Below are positions 12,101-22,274 of a stretch of DNA of 64,000 nucleotides, one piece after another. Source of the stretch: Macrotrachela quadricornifera (Eukaryota; Rotifera; Eurotatoria; Philodinida; Philodinidae); NCBI GenBank assembly GCA_022393335.1, contig JAJEKB010021338.1:720955-784954 (forward strand). The letters are read 5' to 3'. Position 1 is the stretch's first letter, and every line of letters starts with the position of its first letter. The position numbers and the translations under genes were made by a program. The notes beneath the pieces were generated by a model. It saw nothing but the letters and a program-made list of their open reading frames with translations. It did not search any database and was not told the DNA's origin.

Positions 12101-12173
12101 AACTCTACAGGAATTAATTGATTTCACAATAAACAATTCGAAACCTATAAAAATAGATTCGAATTCTATATAA
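9148..12173 (+). pseudogene. Broken hAT-family transposase
   Basis: Transposase-like coding blocks are scattered over several frames with stops and shifts: about 9148-9380, 9440-9610, 9818-9950, 10560-10880, 10890-11340 and 11463-12173. The 10.9-11.3 kb block contains a CAHLLELAI motif, and further on TRFISSERR. This is the arrangement seen in hAT transposases of the ZNF862/DUF4371-like group (the Cys-His of the insertion domain, followed by the Trp/Arg region). The last block (236 codons) is an open frame with an acidic stretch. The gap between 9960 and 10560 is non-coding and holds a hairpin cluster; it could be an intron or a nested insertion. Several in-frame stops (for example before DCAHLL) rule out activity unless in-frame splicing removes them. 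The family call rests on motif recognition, not on a search. Confidence 0.65.
10158..10365. repeat. Cluster of four consecutive hairpins
   Basis: Four inverted repeats follow one another with little between them. 10158-10191 has an 11 bp perfect stem and 12 nt loop. 10213-10244 has a 10 bp perfect stem and 12 nt loop. 10266-10331 has a stem of about 19 bp with one mismatch and a 4 nt bulge. 10341-10365 has a 9 bp perfect stem and 7 nt loop. A palindromic TTAATATTAA repeat sits between the second and third. A fifth hairpin (8 bp stem, 4 nt loop) is at 10527-10546. The surrounding strand is purine-rich. The function is unknown. Confidence 0.75.
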
Positions 12174-12586
12174 TGACAGTACACGAATAGTAACATTCGT
12201 TTTATTAATTGATGTTGTAATGTGTTGAGTAGTGGTTGTTGTTTTTAATATATCTTAAACTAGAATATCTCTTTTTTTAATTGAATTTTATACTGGGAAG
12301 TTTTTGATTCCCGCGGCAGATTCTGCACCTCCAATTAAAAGTCTTACCATTAATACAGAAATGAACGATGAAGTATGTGCAAGCGATATCTATAGGCACA
12401 ATGTACAAAAAATGGCTCTCTCTTTTTTTTGCGATTCCACTAAGATTCTTTTAAAGAAAAAGAAAAAGATTTTTGCTTGAACTTCAAGAATAACAAGATT
12501 AATTTCGTTTGATTATTTTTATTCAAAAATCTCAAGTTAGAATAATATTAGTTAGATAAGTTCTTAATCAAATCGAAATGTTATAA

Positions 12587-13376
12587 TTATTTTGTTGGCA
12601 TTGTATCAAACTGTTTTGCATCATCAATTGGTTTTATCCAAGATGGTCTTGATTTACAATATACCTCCAGTGCAGGCTTTGGAATGTCTTCAAATAATCC
12701 CAATTTAACAACCTGTAGACCAGGCGAATTGGTTGAACCTGAATAAATTGGTGAACCACAATTACCACAAAAAGCACGGTGAACTGTTGCTCCACTATCC
12801 GTATTACTATCTTGATATATTTTTGGTTGTCCTGTGATTTTAACAGGTGACTCTGGAGTAATAAGATTAATGGACGCGGCAGAGCCACCAGCTTGGCGAC
12901 AATTCTTGCNNNNNNNNNNNNNNNNNNNNNNNNNNNNNNNNNNNNNNNNNNNNNNNNNNNNNNNNNNNNNNNNNNNNNNNNNNNNNNNNNNNNNNNNNNN
13001 NNNNNNNNNNNNNNNNNNNNNNNNNNNNNNNNNNNNNNNNNNNNNNNNNNNNNNNNNNNNNNNNNNNNNNNNNNNNNNNNNNNNNNNNNNNNNNNNNNNN
13101 NNNNNNNNNNNNNNNNNNNNNNNNNNNNNNNNNNNNNNNNNNNNNNNNNNNNNNNNNNNNNNNNNNNNNNNNNNNNNNNNNNNNNNNNNNNNNNNNNNNN
13201 NNNNNNNNNNNNNNNNNNNNNNNNNNNNNNNNNNNNNNNNNNNNNNNNNNNNNNNNNNNNNNNNNNNNNNNNNNNNNNNNNNNNNNNNNNNNNNNNNNNN
13301 NNNNNNNNNCTAGTACTTGTTTATCAACAGAAACAGTGATTTGTCCACATAAACATTTACCAGTAACGGAGCTCAT
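12587..13376 (-). CDS. GFA/CENP-V-domain protein, array copy 3 (interrupted by assembly gap)
   Basis: Both ends of a GFA gene are present in the same frame as copies 2 and 4. The start codon is at 13376 and the first 22 codons, including CLCG, precede the gap. After the gap the frame resumes at the last Cys-Lys-Asn-Cys of the zinc motif and runs, with FCGNC, to the stop at 12587. Without the 400 Ns the two parts total 390 nt. The paralogues have 420 nt, so about 30 nt (ten codons, including the first Cys of the CHC motif) are missing from the assembly rather than from the organism. Nothing else is broken. The apparent frameshift across the gap is an artefact of an N run whose length is not a multiple of three. 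Confidence 0.85.
12910..13309. other. Assembly gap of 400 Ns
   Basis: Exactly 400 unknown bases lie inside GFA copy 3. Comparison with copies 2 and 4 predicts that only about 30 bp are missing, so the N run is a placeholder of arbitrary size. Confidence 0.9.
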
Positions 13377-15117
13377 TTTTGTCACTATTTACCTTTATTT
13401 TTCCTAAGGTGTTTGAAACCAGTTGTATTTCTAATATGTGAGTGTGAATATTAGATATTATAATATAGTTTATTTATATAAGGAATAGACGGGATAATCG
13501 TCACTGACATAATTATTTTATCGTTCTCGTATTTATTACAAACGAGAAAAGACGAGAGACACTTGAATGAAATTTTTGACTCGCAACGAATAGAAAAATT
13601 ATGCATAATCATATACTTCCGATGAAAAATCGTCAATTACAAGGGTTTGTTTTTTTTATTCGTAGTGATAATAGAACGATAAAATGAATGGATGAATGAC
13701 TGCTCTCTCTTTTTCATACCTGCATATTTCATTTGGAATAAAATAACAATAATGCATTGATTGTAGCAGTGCATCGATTTATTCTAAAAGGAAAAAAATT
13801 TGGCAAGATTGAAATAGAAACAGTAGTGTGAAAGTTGAAAGTTGAATTGAAACATTCAACTATTCACTTCAAGTATTCAAGTATTTTAAATATTCAACCC
13901 CTTCCAAGCGTTCTACCTTCATCCTCACCCTCAAGGTCAGGCACCCTCCTGCCCCCTTTGAATACTTGAATATTTGAATTCCAATTTCAAGTATTAAATA
14001 TATGATATGTGACAACATGTTTTCGTCGGAGATATTCAATTGTCATTTTCGGCAACAAGACTTTCGCGATATTGTATATTGTTTTTTTCCAATCTATGAA
14101 AAAGTGAAACTTTTTTTTTGATGTGATCAATATCGAAACTTAACAAGAGGTCTCTACAGACACATCTTTATGAATAGAAACCTTGAGCATGCCACTAGTA
14201 TTCATAAAGAAATTAGGTCCTTTGCTCAAGCCATAAACAGTATTTTCAATTTTTCTTTTGTATGATGACTTTTGGACCATCTTGTACTAAGAAAGATAGA
14301 TTCGACTATTTGAATAAATTCAATAAATCTTATTGATATGAAATTGATATATCAGTAACATTAAAATATAGTATACATGAAAATGCAATCATCAGTTGAC
14401 TCGTATTGTTATATTTCTTCGTCATTTTATTATAAAATTTTTCAAGAATTATTGATATTTATAAATATAAGTACCATAATAGAGAATTAAAAAAACATTA
14501 AAATTATCAAAACGACCAACAAAAAAAAGGATATGCAGTTTGATGCGCATTAAGAGAAATTTTCAATCGACGACGTTGAAACAAACCTTGACAAAAAAAT
14601 CAAAAACAATTGTCTATTTAATGTGTTAACTTACTTTATTTATAGGGTCATGTTAACAAACTAACCATTAATACAGAGATGAACGATTAAGTATATGCAA
14701 ATGATATATATAGACATAACCTTTGAAGAATGGCTCTCTTTTTCTTTTTCAATTTCGCTAAGATTGTTTTAAAGAAAAAAATTTTTGCTTGAACTTCAAG
14801 ATTAACAAGAATCTGGAAAGAATAGGCCCAAAAACGTCGATTGGGGCAGTGACTATCTTAGTTCAGAAATTTTTGCTACTGACAGCAGTTGAGTTACCAA
14901 AAAGATTATATATTTGATAATAAAAATATATGATATACGAATCCATCTTTTCACTGATTAAGTTCTATAGAATAGAATGAAATATTTGCAATCAATAAAT
15001 CTATTACTTTAGACATATGTATAACAAGATGAATTTAGTTTGATTATTTTTATTCAAGAATCTCAAGCTACAATAATATTAGTTAGATAAGTTATTAATC
15101 AAATCGAAATGTTTTGA
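13377..15117. other. Duplication-unit spacer between GFA copies 3 and 4
   Basis: No gene. In order: the GFA 5' flank (to about 13800), the inverted-end repeat (13823-14005), the spacer matching 7025-7550, the empty transposon site TGCAGTTT at 14534-14541, and the GFA 3' flank. This is the cleanest uninterrupted version of the unit. Confidence 0.65.
13823..14005. repeat. Short inverted-end repeat, copy 2 of 3
   Basis: Nearly the same as 6848-7025, including the mirrored TTCAAGTATTCAAGTA and TACTTGAATATTTGAA ends and a C-rich centre. Confidence 0.6.
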
Positions 15118-15537
15118 TTATTTTGGTGGCATTGTGTCGAATTGTTTTGTGTCATCAAATACTTTTACCCAAGATGGTTTTGATCTACAGTATACTTCCA
15201 ATGCAGGTTTTGGAATGTCTTCAAATAATCCCAACTTAAGTATCTTGATGCCAGGCATATTAGGTGTAGCTGAATAAATTGGACTACCACAGTTACCACA
15301 AAAGGTACGGTGAGATGTTGCTCCACTACCTGTATTACTATCTTGATAAATTTTTGGTTCTCCTGTGATTTTAATAGCTGACTCTGGAGCAAGAATATTA
15401 ATGGATGCGACAGAGCCACCAACTTTACGACAATTCTTGCAATGACATAAAGCAACCGAGTTGTCAGCATCTAGTGCTTGTTTCTCAATAGAAACAGTGA
15501 TTTGTCCACATAAACATCTACCAGAAACGGAGCTCAT
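15118..15537 (-). CDS. GFA/CENP-V-domain protein, array copy 4
   Basis: A complete 139-aa single-exon GFA protein. The zinc motifs CLCG (8-11), CHCKNC (31-36) and FCGNC (79-83) are intact. The ATG at 15537 is chosen because it aligns with the other copies; the frame is open to a GTG three codons upstream. Substitutions against copies 2 and 3 are spread along the protein and keep the motif residues, which suggests the copies remain under constraint. It is the most upstream member of the array in transcription order. Its 5' flank carries a second, partly repeated stretch (about 15760-15900 and 15940-16100), so the promoter region is itself locally duplicated. Confidence 0.9.
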   Translation of the reverse strand: MSSVSGRCLCGQITVSIEKQALDADNSVALCHCKNCRKVGGSVASINILAPESAIKITGEPKIYQDSNTGSGATSHRTFCGNCGSPIYSATPNMPGIKILKLGLFEDIPKPALEVYCRSKPSWVKVFDDTKQFDTMPPK

Positions 15538-18500
15538 TTTTGTCACTATTTACCTTTATTTTTACTAAAGTGTTTGAAACCAGTTGTATTTCTAATATGT
15601 GAGTGTGGATATTAGATATTATAATATGGTTTATTTATATAAGGAATAGGCGGTATAATAGTCACTGACATATTTATTTTATCGTTCTCTTACTTATTAC
15701 AATCGAGAAAAAAAGAGAGACACTTGATTGAATTTTAATGGGCAACGAATAGAACAATTATGCACAGTTGCATACTTTGGATGAAAAATCGTCAATTATA
15801 AGGGGTTTGTTTTTTTTATTCGTAGGGATAATAGAACGATAAAATGAATGGATGAATGACTGCTCTGTTTTTTTTCATACCTGCATATTTCATTTCGAAT
15901 AGAATAACGATAATGTATTGTTTGTAATGAATAGAAAAGTTATGCACAGTGACATACTTTGGATGAAAAATCGTCAATTATAAGGGTTTGCTTTTTTATT
16001 CGTGGCGATAGTAGAAAGATAAAATAAAGGGATGAGTGACTGCTCTCTCTTTTTTTCATACCTGTATACTTCAGTTCGAATTGAATAACGATAATATATT
16101 GTTCGTAATAATACATCGATTTATTCTAAAAGCAAAAAAATCTCAGTAGTGTGAAAGTTGAAAGTTGAATTGAAACATTCAACTATTCACTTCAAGTATT
16201 CAAGGTATTCAGCCTCTTTTCACTGTTTTACCTTCACCCTCACCTTCAAGTTTTGGTATCCTCCAAGTATTCCACCGTCAATTGGCCCCTGTCGGATTCT
16301 GCTTCGCCCTTCCCCCTTAGAATACCTGAATATTTGAATTGAAGTTTCAAGTATAAGATATCTGCATGCAAGATTCAATAGTGAAATATGATGAAGTGTT
16401 TAAAATCGAGAACAAGAAATTGTTGTTCATGGCATTGTTTTGATCACGTCACAGACATTTATTATTGAATACTTTCCACATCTATGAAACTGATCGTGAA
16501 AAGAATAGTTCACTTTTTTATGACTTCAAATCCATGTTGAGTCTCAATTAATCAAGTTCAAAGTAATGGGAAACAGAGACGCTCAGAACTAAAAGAATGA
16601 TACTATGGGAATCAACATCAAACTAAAAACTATGGACTTGGATGTGTCTAGTCAGAAATCGCAAATTGGATGTTTTTTTCTTGTAATGAAAGTTAGAATT
16701 TTGTAATTCTTAGTATCACTCAACTATTTAGAAAATGTACTCTTTTCTAAAATCGATGATTGTGATTACTTTTTTTTTGAGTAATTTATATTTGAACCAT
16801 GAATAAAATTTTGTACTTGAAATTTCTATTCTTTTTTTGACAAATATGACTGCTTGAAAAATAATTTATCTTCAAGAGAGATTCTTTATATTCACTAATT
16901 TGTTCTTTTAATAAGATGATAAAACGAATCTCATTTAGAAATAGTTCTTCATTTTGTGGAGTACCTTACAAATGTCCGAATGAACCAGAATGGGTGTAAA
17001 AAAAAGTATTTTATTAAAAAGCTTGTCATAAATATATTTTTGATTCTAATTATCATTTTTTATGGTTACTATTTCAAGAGAAATTTGATCTATTCAGATG
17101 AACATACTGTTCTGTATGATTAAAAAAGCAAGTGAAAGTGGGAAACTAATGATTTAATAATTTCTGGATGAATAGAATTTGAGATTAGAAGCAATAATTA
17201 ATAATGAAGAAATTGTTGATGGATGAAGAGAGCCAAAGAATGATATATGATTCAATAAACGAATATCTACCCATTTTCTTTTTTGAAATTGCCAGTAGTT
17301 TGTTTTTTAAAAATATTCTCATCATTGTCAATTTCATTCTTGTCATAAGAATTATTCGACTTAAGTTATTATTAATTCTCATGATAAATGAAATGTCTAA
17401 ACTGTTATCTTTGAATAAATCTATACTTTCAAATTTATTCATTTCATTATCTAATTGACTGATAAAAATTTTATCTTTGACATATCTTTAATCAATGAAA
17501 TATACATTTATATATTTTATTTTTCTCATAATCCTCTTTGACTTATATGAAATAAGATCAACTGATTTTTTTCAGTATTAGAATTTGTCTTGTCAAAATC
17601 GTTCATTCATATTCAAAAGAGATATACTATTTATCTCTATTGATATCAACAGATTTTATATATACATTTATTTTCTTGACAATATATTAAGATAAATATC
17701 ATTTTTGTTATATGTTCATTGAGTTTATCATACATTTTTCTTTCGTAGTTTTCATCCTAAAGTAAAAGAAATCTTCTTTTTCCTTTCAGTTGAATGAACA
17801 CACTCTGGTACGTTTTCTTCCCATATTTCTATCTATTCACTACAAAAATCATAGATTTAAGATATTAAATCGCACACGGCAATATTTAAACAAAAAAAAT
17901 TCGTACGTAACAGACTTTGATAATAGATGTATCGTTAAATAGATAATAGTTTGTTTTATGTCGAATGATTTTCACATTTAAATTTATGAGAATTTGTAAA
18001 AACGTTAGATTAGATTTTTGATTATCATAGATTTAAACTTTATAGGGAAAGGAAAGTTCTTATAAGTAAAATAAATAATAAAAAAGATAAGTGATTAAGA
18101 TGAAAGAAACTTAAATCTATTATCTTGAAAAGATTAAATAATGACATTAATCTATGTTCTTGACAGGTTTTTGTTTTTCTTCAATATTAGGCATCACTAT
18201 GTAGATTGAGTCGTGCTTGACAAGGCAAGAAGTAACATATTAGACAATATTCGTGCCTAAAGTTTTTTTTCTCTTTTGAAATCGTTGTATTCCTATAAGT
18301 ATTATGTGTTTCTAGTTATTTAATGGTAAGTAGTGGTGAATGTGGATAATTGGTTCTTAATGTAGATAATTATGTGAAATCGATAAGGACTTGAGTGTAG
18401 TATGTATAAACAAGAGTAGCTGAATGATGATGTTGTCTATATTCTTCCAAATTCCAAATTATTTGTTTATTTTCATGCAAATATTTGCACTCATCGTTTG

Positions 18501-19107
18501 TATAATTAGGTTTAATCTCATCTATTTTTTATTATTATACTTTCATGATTTTGTTTCTTATTCACCCATAGCATATTAAGTTTTTAATTATCATCACGAA
18601 GAGATGAATATATGACGTCAAAGGTATCATATATATGTATCCCTGTAGAGAAAAGTATTTTTTTCTTATAGGTTATACAAAAATATTTACTATTGTTAGA
18701 TTTTTCTTATAAAAATATTCTTATTAATATTCTCATAAATTATAAGTATATTATATAAATCTTCGTTGGCTGTTTCATTTATTTTTAATAAGAGAAGAAT
18801 AATTTTTCTGTTGGAAAGCAAATCAAGAAATTAAATATTCTAATAGACTGTTTTTTTTCTAAGACGGTAAAAGAAAGCGTTACTTTCTTTTCAAGTATAC
18901 TTTAAAAGAATAGCATTTTATATTAATTTTCTGAATATTCTGACATTCTGTAAAGAAGAAAAAATGATTTCTTTTTTTAGTCTATTATAATATTTTGAGA
19001 GAGATTAATATGTTGAGTCAAAGAGTATAAATGATGATTTTATAATTAGATGCAATATGATGATATTGAAAAGTTTCTTTATTTTATATAAGAACATAAT
19101 ATAAATA
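15538..19107. other. Intergenic, array edge and AT-rich DNA
   Basis: 15538-16140 is the GFA 5' flank, with an internal direct duplication of about 160 bp. 16146-16350 is the third inverted-end repeat. From about 16370 similarity to the array ends. 16370-19090 is AT-rich with no convincing gene; the overlapping opposite ORFs at 17185-17458 are low-complexity and probably chance. A CRE-type TGACGTCA lies at 18613-18620. 19070-19107 is the GPCR leader. Confidence 0.5.
16146..16350. repeat. Short inverted-end repeat, copy 3 of 3 (diverged)
   Basis: It shares the start and the CTTGAATATTTGAATT-like end with the copies at 6848 and 13823, but the middle has diverged and gained sequence. Confidence 0.5.
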
Positions 19108-20031
19108 ATGTCGTCAAGATTTGTTTATAATGAAACAATAACAACTGTTCAATCATGGATTATATATTTTGATATTTTATCAGTGGTATTTACTTTGTTA
19201 GTCGTTGGATCTGCTATGATTTTTTTATTTCTTATTATTTCAAATAAAACTTGTCATACTGTTTCAATGATGTTAGTTATGAATTCATGTTTAGCTCATT
19301 TTATCTTTGGACTTGATAGATTTTGGATAGCTGTATTTCGATTACATAATGATCTTAAAAATATTGAATATAAAGACAATTTATGTATTTTTCGAATTTA
19401 TATTGCATATGCATCATGTGCTATTTTGAATTATTCTTATTTATTACAATCAATTTATCGATATATATCTGTTGTTTATTCAACTCATTTATTTTGGCAA
19501 TCACAAAAAATACAATTCATATTTATTTGTATAACATGGATATTTAGTATTGGATATTCTTTTATATTTATATTTAATGGAGAAATTTTTTATGATATTC
19601 ATAATCATATATGTCAATTGCCACTTCAATTATCTTTTTCATTAATTTATATGTTACATTGTAGTTATATAATTCCTGTTTTATTAATTATAATTATTTA
19701 TTTTAAATTGATTCGATATATTTATATAATGAATAAGCGTATAACACCAGTGAATATTTTAAATCGAGCAAGACGACAATTAAAAATGGTTCAAAATATT
19801 GTTATTCTCATAACAATGTTGTTTATTACTGGTTTTCCTTATGGAGTATTTGTTTTCATGTCATTTTTCAATAATGCACCAAAATATCATTGTCGATTTG
19901 CATGTGTATTCTTCGATGTATTCTCAATATCAGTAATGATTGCTTTATTTAAATTCACAGATCAACTTAAAATGTCACTAAGAGACATATTTACACGACG
20001 ATCAAATGTTATATTAGTAAGAATGGTATAA
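19108..20031 (+). CDS. Orphan rhodopsin-type GPCR
   Basis: A single-exon 307-aa protein with seven hydrophobic segments at roughly residues 17-47, 52-75, 92-118, 132-157, 172-202, 228-252 and 262-285. The N-terminal tail is short and has an N-glycosylation-like NET. The end of TM3 reads Y117-R118-Y119 in place of DRY. The third intracellular loop is basic (NRARRQLKM), as expected for G-protein contact. TM7 lacks a clear NPxxY. The protein is short and orphan-like, with little loop sequence. An AG acceptor-like site is 15 nt before the ATG. The ligand cannot be inferred. Single-exon rhodopsin-like receptors in large families are common in small invertebrates, and this looks like a lineage-specific member. 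Confidence 0.8.
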   Translation: MSSRFVYNETITTVQSWIIYFDILSVVFTLLVVGSAMIFLFLIISNKTCHTVSMMLVMNSCLAHFIFGLDRFWIAVFRLHNDLKNIEYKDNLCIFRIYIAYASCAILNYSYLLQSIYRYISVVYSTHLFWQSQKIQFIFICITWIFSIGYSFIFIFNGEIFYDIHNHICQLPLQLSFSLIYMLHCSYIIPVLLIIIIYFKLIRYIYIMNKRITPVNILNRARRQLKMVQNIVILITMLFITGFPYGVFVFMSFFNNAPKYHCRFACVFFDVFSISVMIALFKFTDQLKMSLRDIFTRRSNVILVRMV

Positions 20032-21006
20032 CTCAATGAAATTGAACTATTTTTATGTTGTATTGTCATCTTAGTGTGTTTACTTGAATAAAATTCAAAA
20101 TAGATGTGAATTTATTTGCCATTATTTATATAAAAACAATAATCAAATAAATATAATGCATATATTTACACTCTAGTTCAGACTTTAATTAAATAAATGG
20201 ATAATATAACAAAAGTGATTTTTTTCTTATTTCAAAAAACAAAACTTTTTTTATCAGAACTGTAAGAGTACTCGCACATGTCTGTTACATATAAGCAAAA
20301 TAGTTTTTTTGTGTTTTCAGTGGATCTTTAAGATTATGCTTACCGAGTATTCCTTCCTTTTACAAAACTATTTTCGATCCGCCAAAGATTTTTCAAATAA
20401 CTAGGATTTCTAATTTTTCTTTCCGTTGACTTTTTCATGTATACTTATAGAAGTTATACATCATCATAAGAGTCACACTACTAACCTTCAATAGATATAC
20501 AGAAGACCTATAACACCTTAGAAATTATACAATTTTAGACGACTAGTATATGATCGATCTGAGCGTATAAAATCTCGTTTAATTATTCGATCAAACAACA
20601 AAAGATGTGTTCCTTTCCGATATATTCGTCTAAAATGCATATCTGAATTGATTTTTGAGCGGATGATAGCTCATAGCCATTTCATACACACGGAAAACTA
20701 TCTTACAAGCAAAGTGACTATTTTGCCGTTTCACAAGTCTTGCGCGATCTTTATTGCTTGGTATACCATTCGAAGCGTAAATTTGCTGATTACAATCTCG
20801 AACAGAAGAAAGAATCTGCATACACTGTTCGATTGTACTGTGTTGGCTGTTAAGAACAAATCAGATAAGAATAATCAAGAGAAGTAAGTCATGCAATAGC
20901 AAAGAAAAGAAGAATTTTCTGCTCTGATTGTGACAATTGTTTTATCTAGACTGTTTTAACGAAAAGCATCACCCTGTACAATAAATAGTTCAAGATATTT
21001 TATTAG
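20032..21006. other. Intergenic with a possible decayed coding fragment
   Basis: AT-rich 3' flank of the GPCR. At about 20630-20860 on the minus strand, a less AT-rich block encodes a 63-codon open stretch preceded by a pyrimidine-rich tract ending in AACAG (near 20850). That is how an exon would look. The encoded sequence is not recognised and no partner exon was found. Confidence 0.3.
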
Positions 21007-22274
21007 TTAAGCATAATAATTTATGATAGTATTGGTTTCATAGTCAAAGTATTTGTCATAATTCATTAAAGTTAACTTTATAATTCGTTGTCCATTAGAC
21101 TTTTCTGTTCTTTGATATTGATAGAGATTGTAGCAAGAAAATAATATTTCTTCTTCATTAGGATACTTTGTATGTTCCGGTTGAATTTCCATACAAAATT
21201 TAGACCATTCTGGTGTAATATTAATGTGAAATAATGTATTCTTGCCTGTAAATGGCATTGACTTCGATGTTGATGTGAAACTTGGAATGAAAAAAATATT
21301 TTTCGTTTCATAGGCTTGAATTTCACTCGGTGACATATCTACACCTATTCAAAAGAAAAACTATGTTGTACTGAAATATTTTGACAACTATAAAAAATCT
21401 AACCTCGAAATACAGTACCAAAATATTTCATTTGTGACATACCAATAGAATATTTTAATTGTCTGATGTATGATCCATAAGATTTTAGTGTGGGTGAATC
21501 TGATGCTAATGCCATATTGACTTCTGTGCAATACCAATTTGGACCTGATGTGTATTTCCAAATACAATTTCTCTTGCTACGAGGTTTTTCCTCATCGGAT
21601 AAGTATCCTACACAATATTGGCGATAATTGGGACCTTTTTTGTGTACTGGATAAAAATTGACTAACTGATCTGATATAGACATGTTCTGCATTGATTGAG
21701 GTAACAGTTTAGAATTTGGAAATTGTGTTGATACTGGCAAAAGTTGAATAAAATCTGGATTAGGATCATCAGTTGAGTGCAACGTGGCAGAATGAGAATA
21801 CGGTCTTTTTAAGGTCAAACGCGTATCCGATAGATCATAATTTTTTGCTGCTAATGAATGTTCAGTTTTTGAAATCTGATTGGACCATTTAGAAGTGTGA
21901 TATGACGGTGCATTAGATGTTGCGTGGACAGAGGGAGCAAACTTTGAACGGGATCTGTATGAATTATTAGGATAACTAGATGAATCACGATAGCTTGATG
22001 AATATGAATCAGTAGGTTGCGAACTCGATTCATATGAACTATAATGTTTGCTTGATGAGGTATCGTAACCTGCCGAAGACGCGACAGTCGCTTGGTACCT
22101 TGAATTATTTCTTCGGTATGCTTTAGAAGTGAAATCATGATGATCGGACGAAGACGGTATAATAGCTTGATAGCTTGGATGACTTGTTAGACACGCTCCA
22201 ACATGGTTAACTGTAGATTTAGAATTATTATACGGACCATTAGAAGAAACACGTGCATTTGAATTTTCAGCCAT
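21007..22274 (-). CDS. Ser/Tyr-rich protein with C-terminal ADP-ribosyltransferase domain
   Basis: Two exons (21404-22274 and 21007-21344) joined by a 59 bp GT-AG phase-1 intron encode 402 aa. Residues 1 to about 170 are low-complexity, rich in Ser, Tyr and Asn, and probably disordered. The C-terminal part is an R-S-E class mono-ADP-ribosyltransferase: Arg290 in FRG (split by the intron), FTSTS at 313-317 and EEE at 354-356. So all three catalytic signatures are present. Such enzymes transfer ADP-ribose from NAD, usually to arginine. There is no signal peptide or GPI signal, so an intracellular role is likely. Start: the ATG at 22274 is preferred because a TAG acceptor lies 13 nt upstream; an in-frame ATG at 22310 lies before that site. 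The second exon ends in the short tail INYYA. The target protein is unknown. Confidence 0.82.

Larger units (their letters stand above)
8603..12333. mobile_element. hAT-like DNA transposon, 3.7 kb, decayed
   Basis: The boundaries come from three signals. First, the duplication unit is interrupted here compared with 5200-5270 and 14600-14690. Second, the ends are inverted repeats: GAGTGGTGCAAAATCT at 8603 and, read on the minus strand from 12333, TGGAGGTGCAGAATCT. Third, the 8 bp flanks ATGAAAAG (8595-8602) and ATTAAAAG (12334-12341) match at 7 of 8 bases, as expected for an aged hAT target duplication. The interior carries a broken transposase gene. A 113 bp element at 47044-47156 has the same termini and looks like a non-autonomous relative. 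Confidence 0.8.

Noticed and set aside
12834..13339. ORFs running through the N gap on the plus and minus strands
   Set aside because: They consist of unknown residues; only the GFA frame has coding support.
17185..17458. Opposed 84-85 codon ORFs
   Set aside because: Low-complexity Ile/Leu/Asn content on both strands and no splice or motif support; chance in AT-rich DNA.
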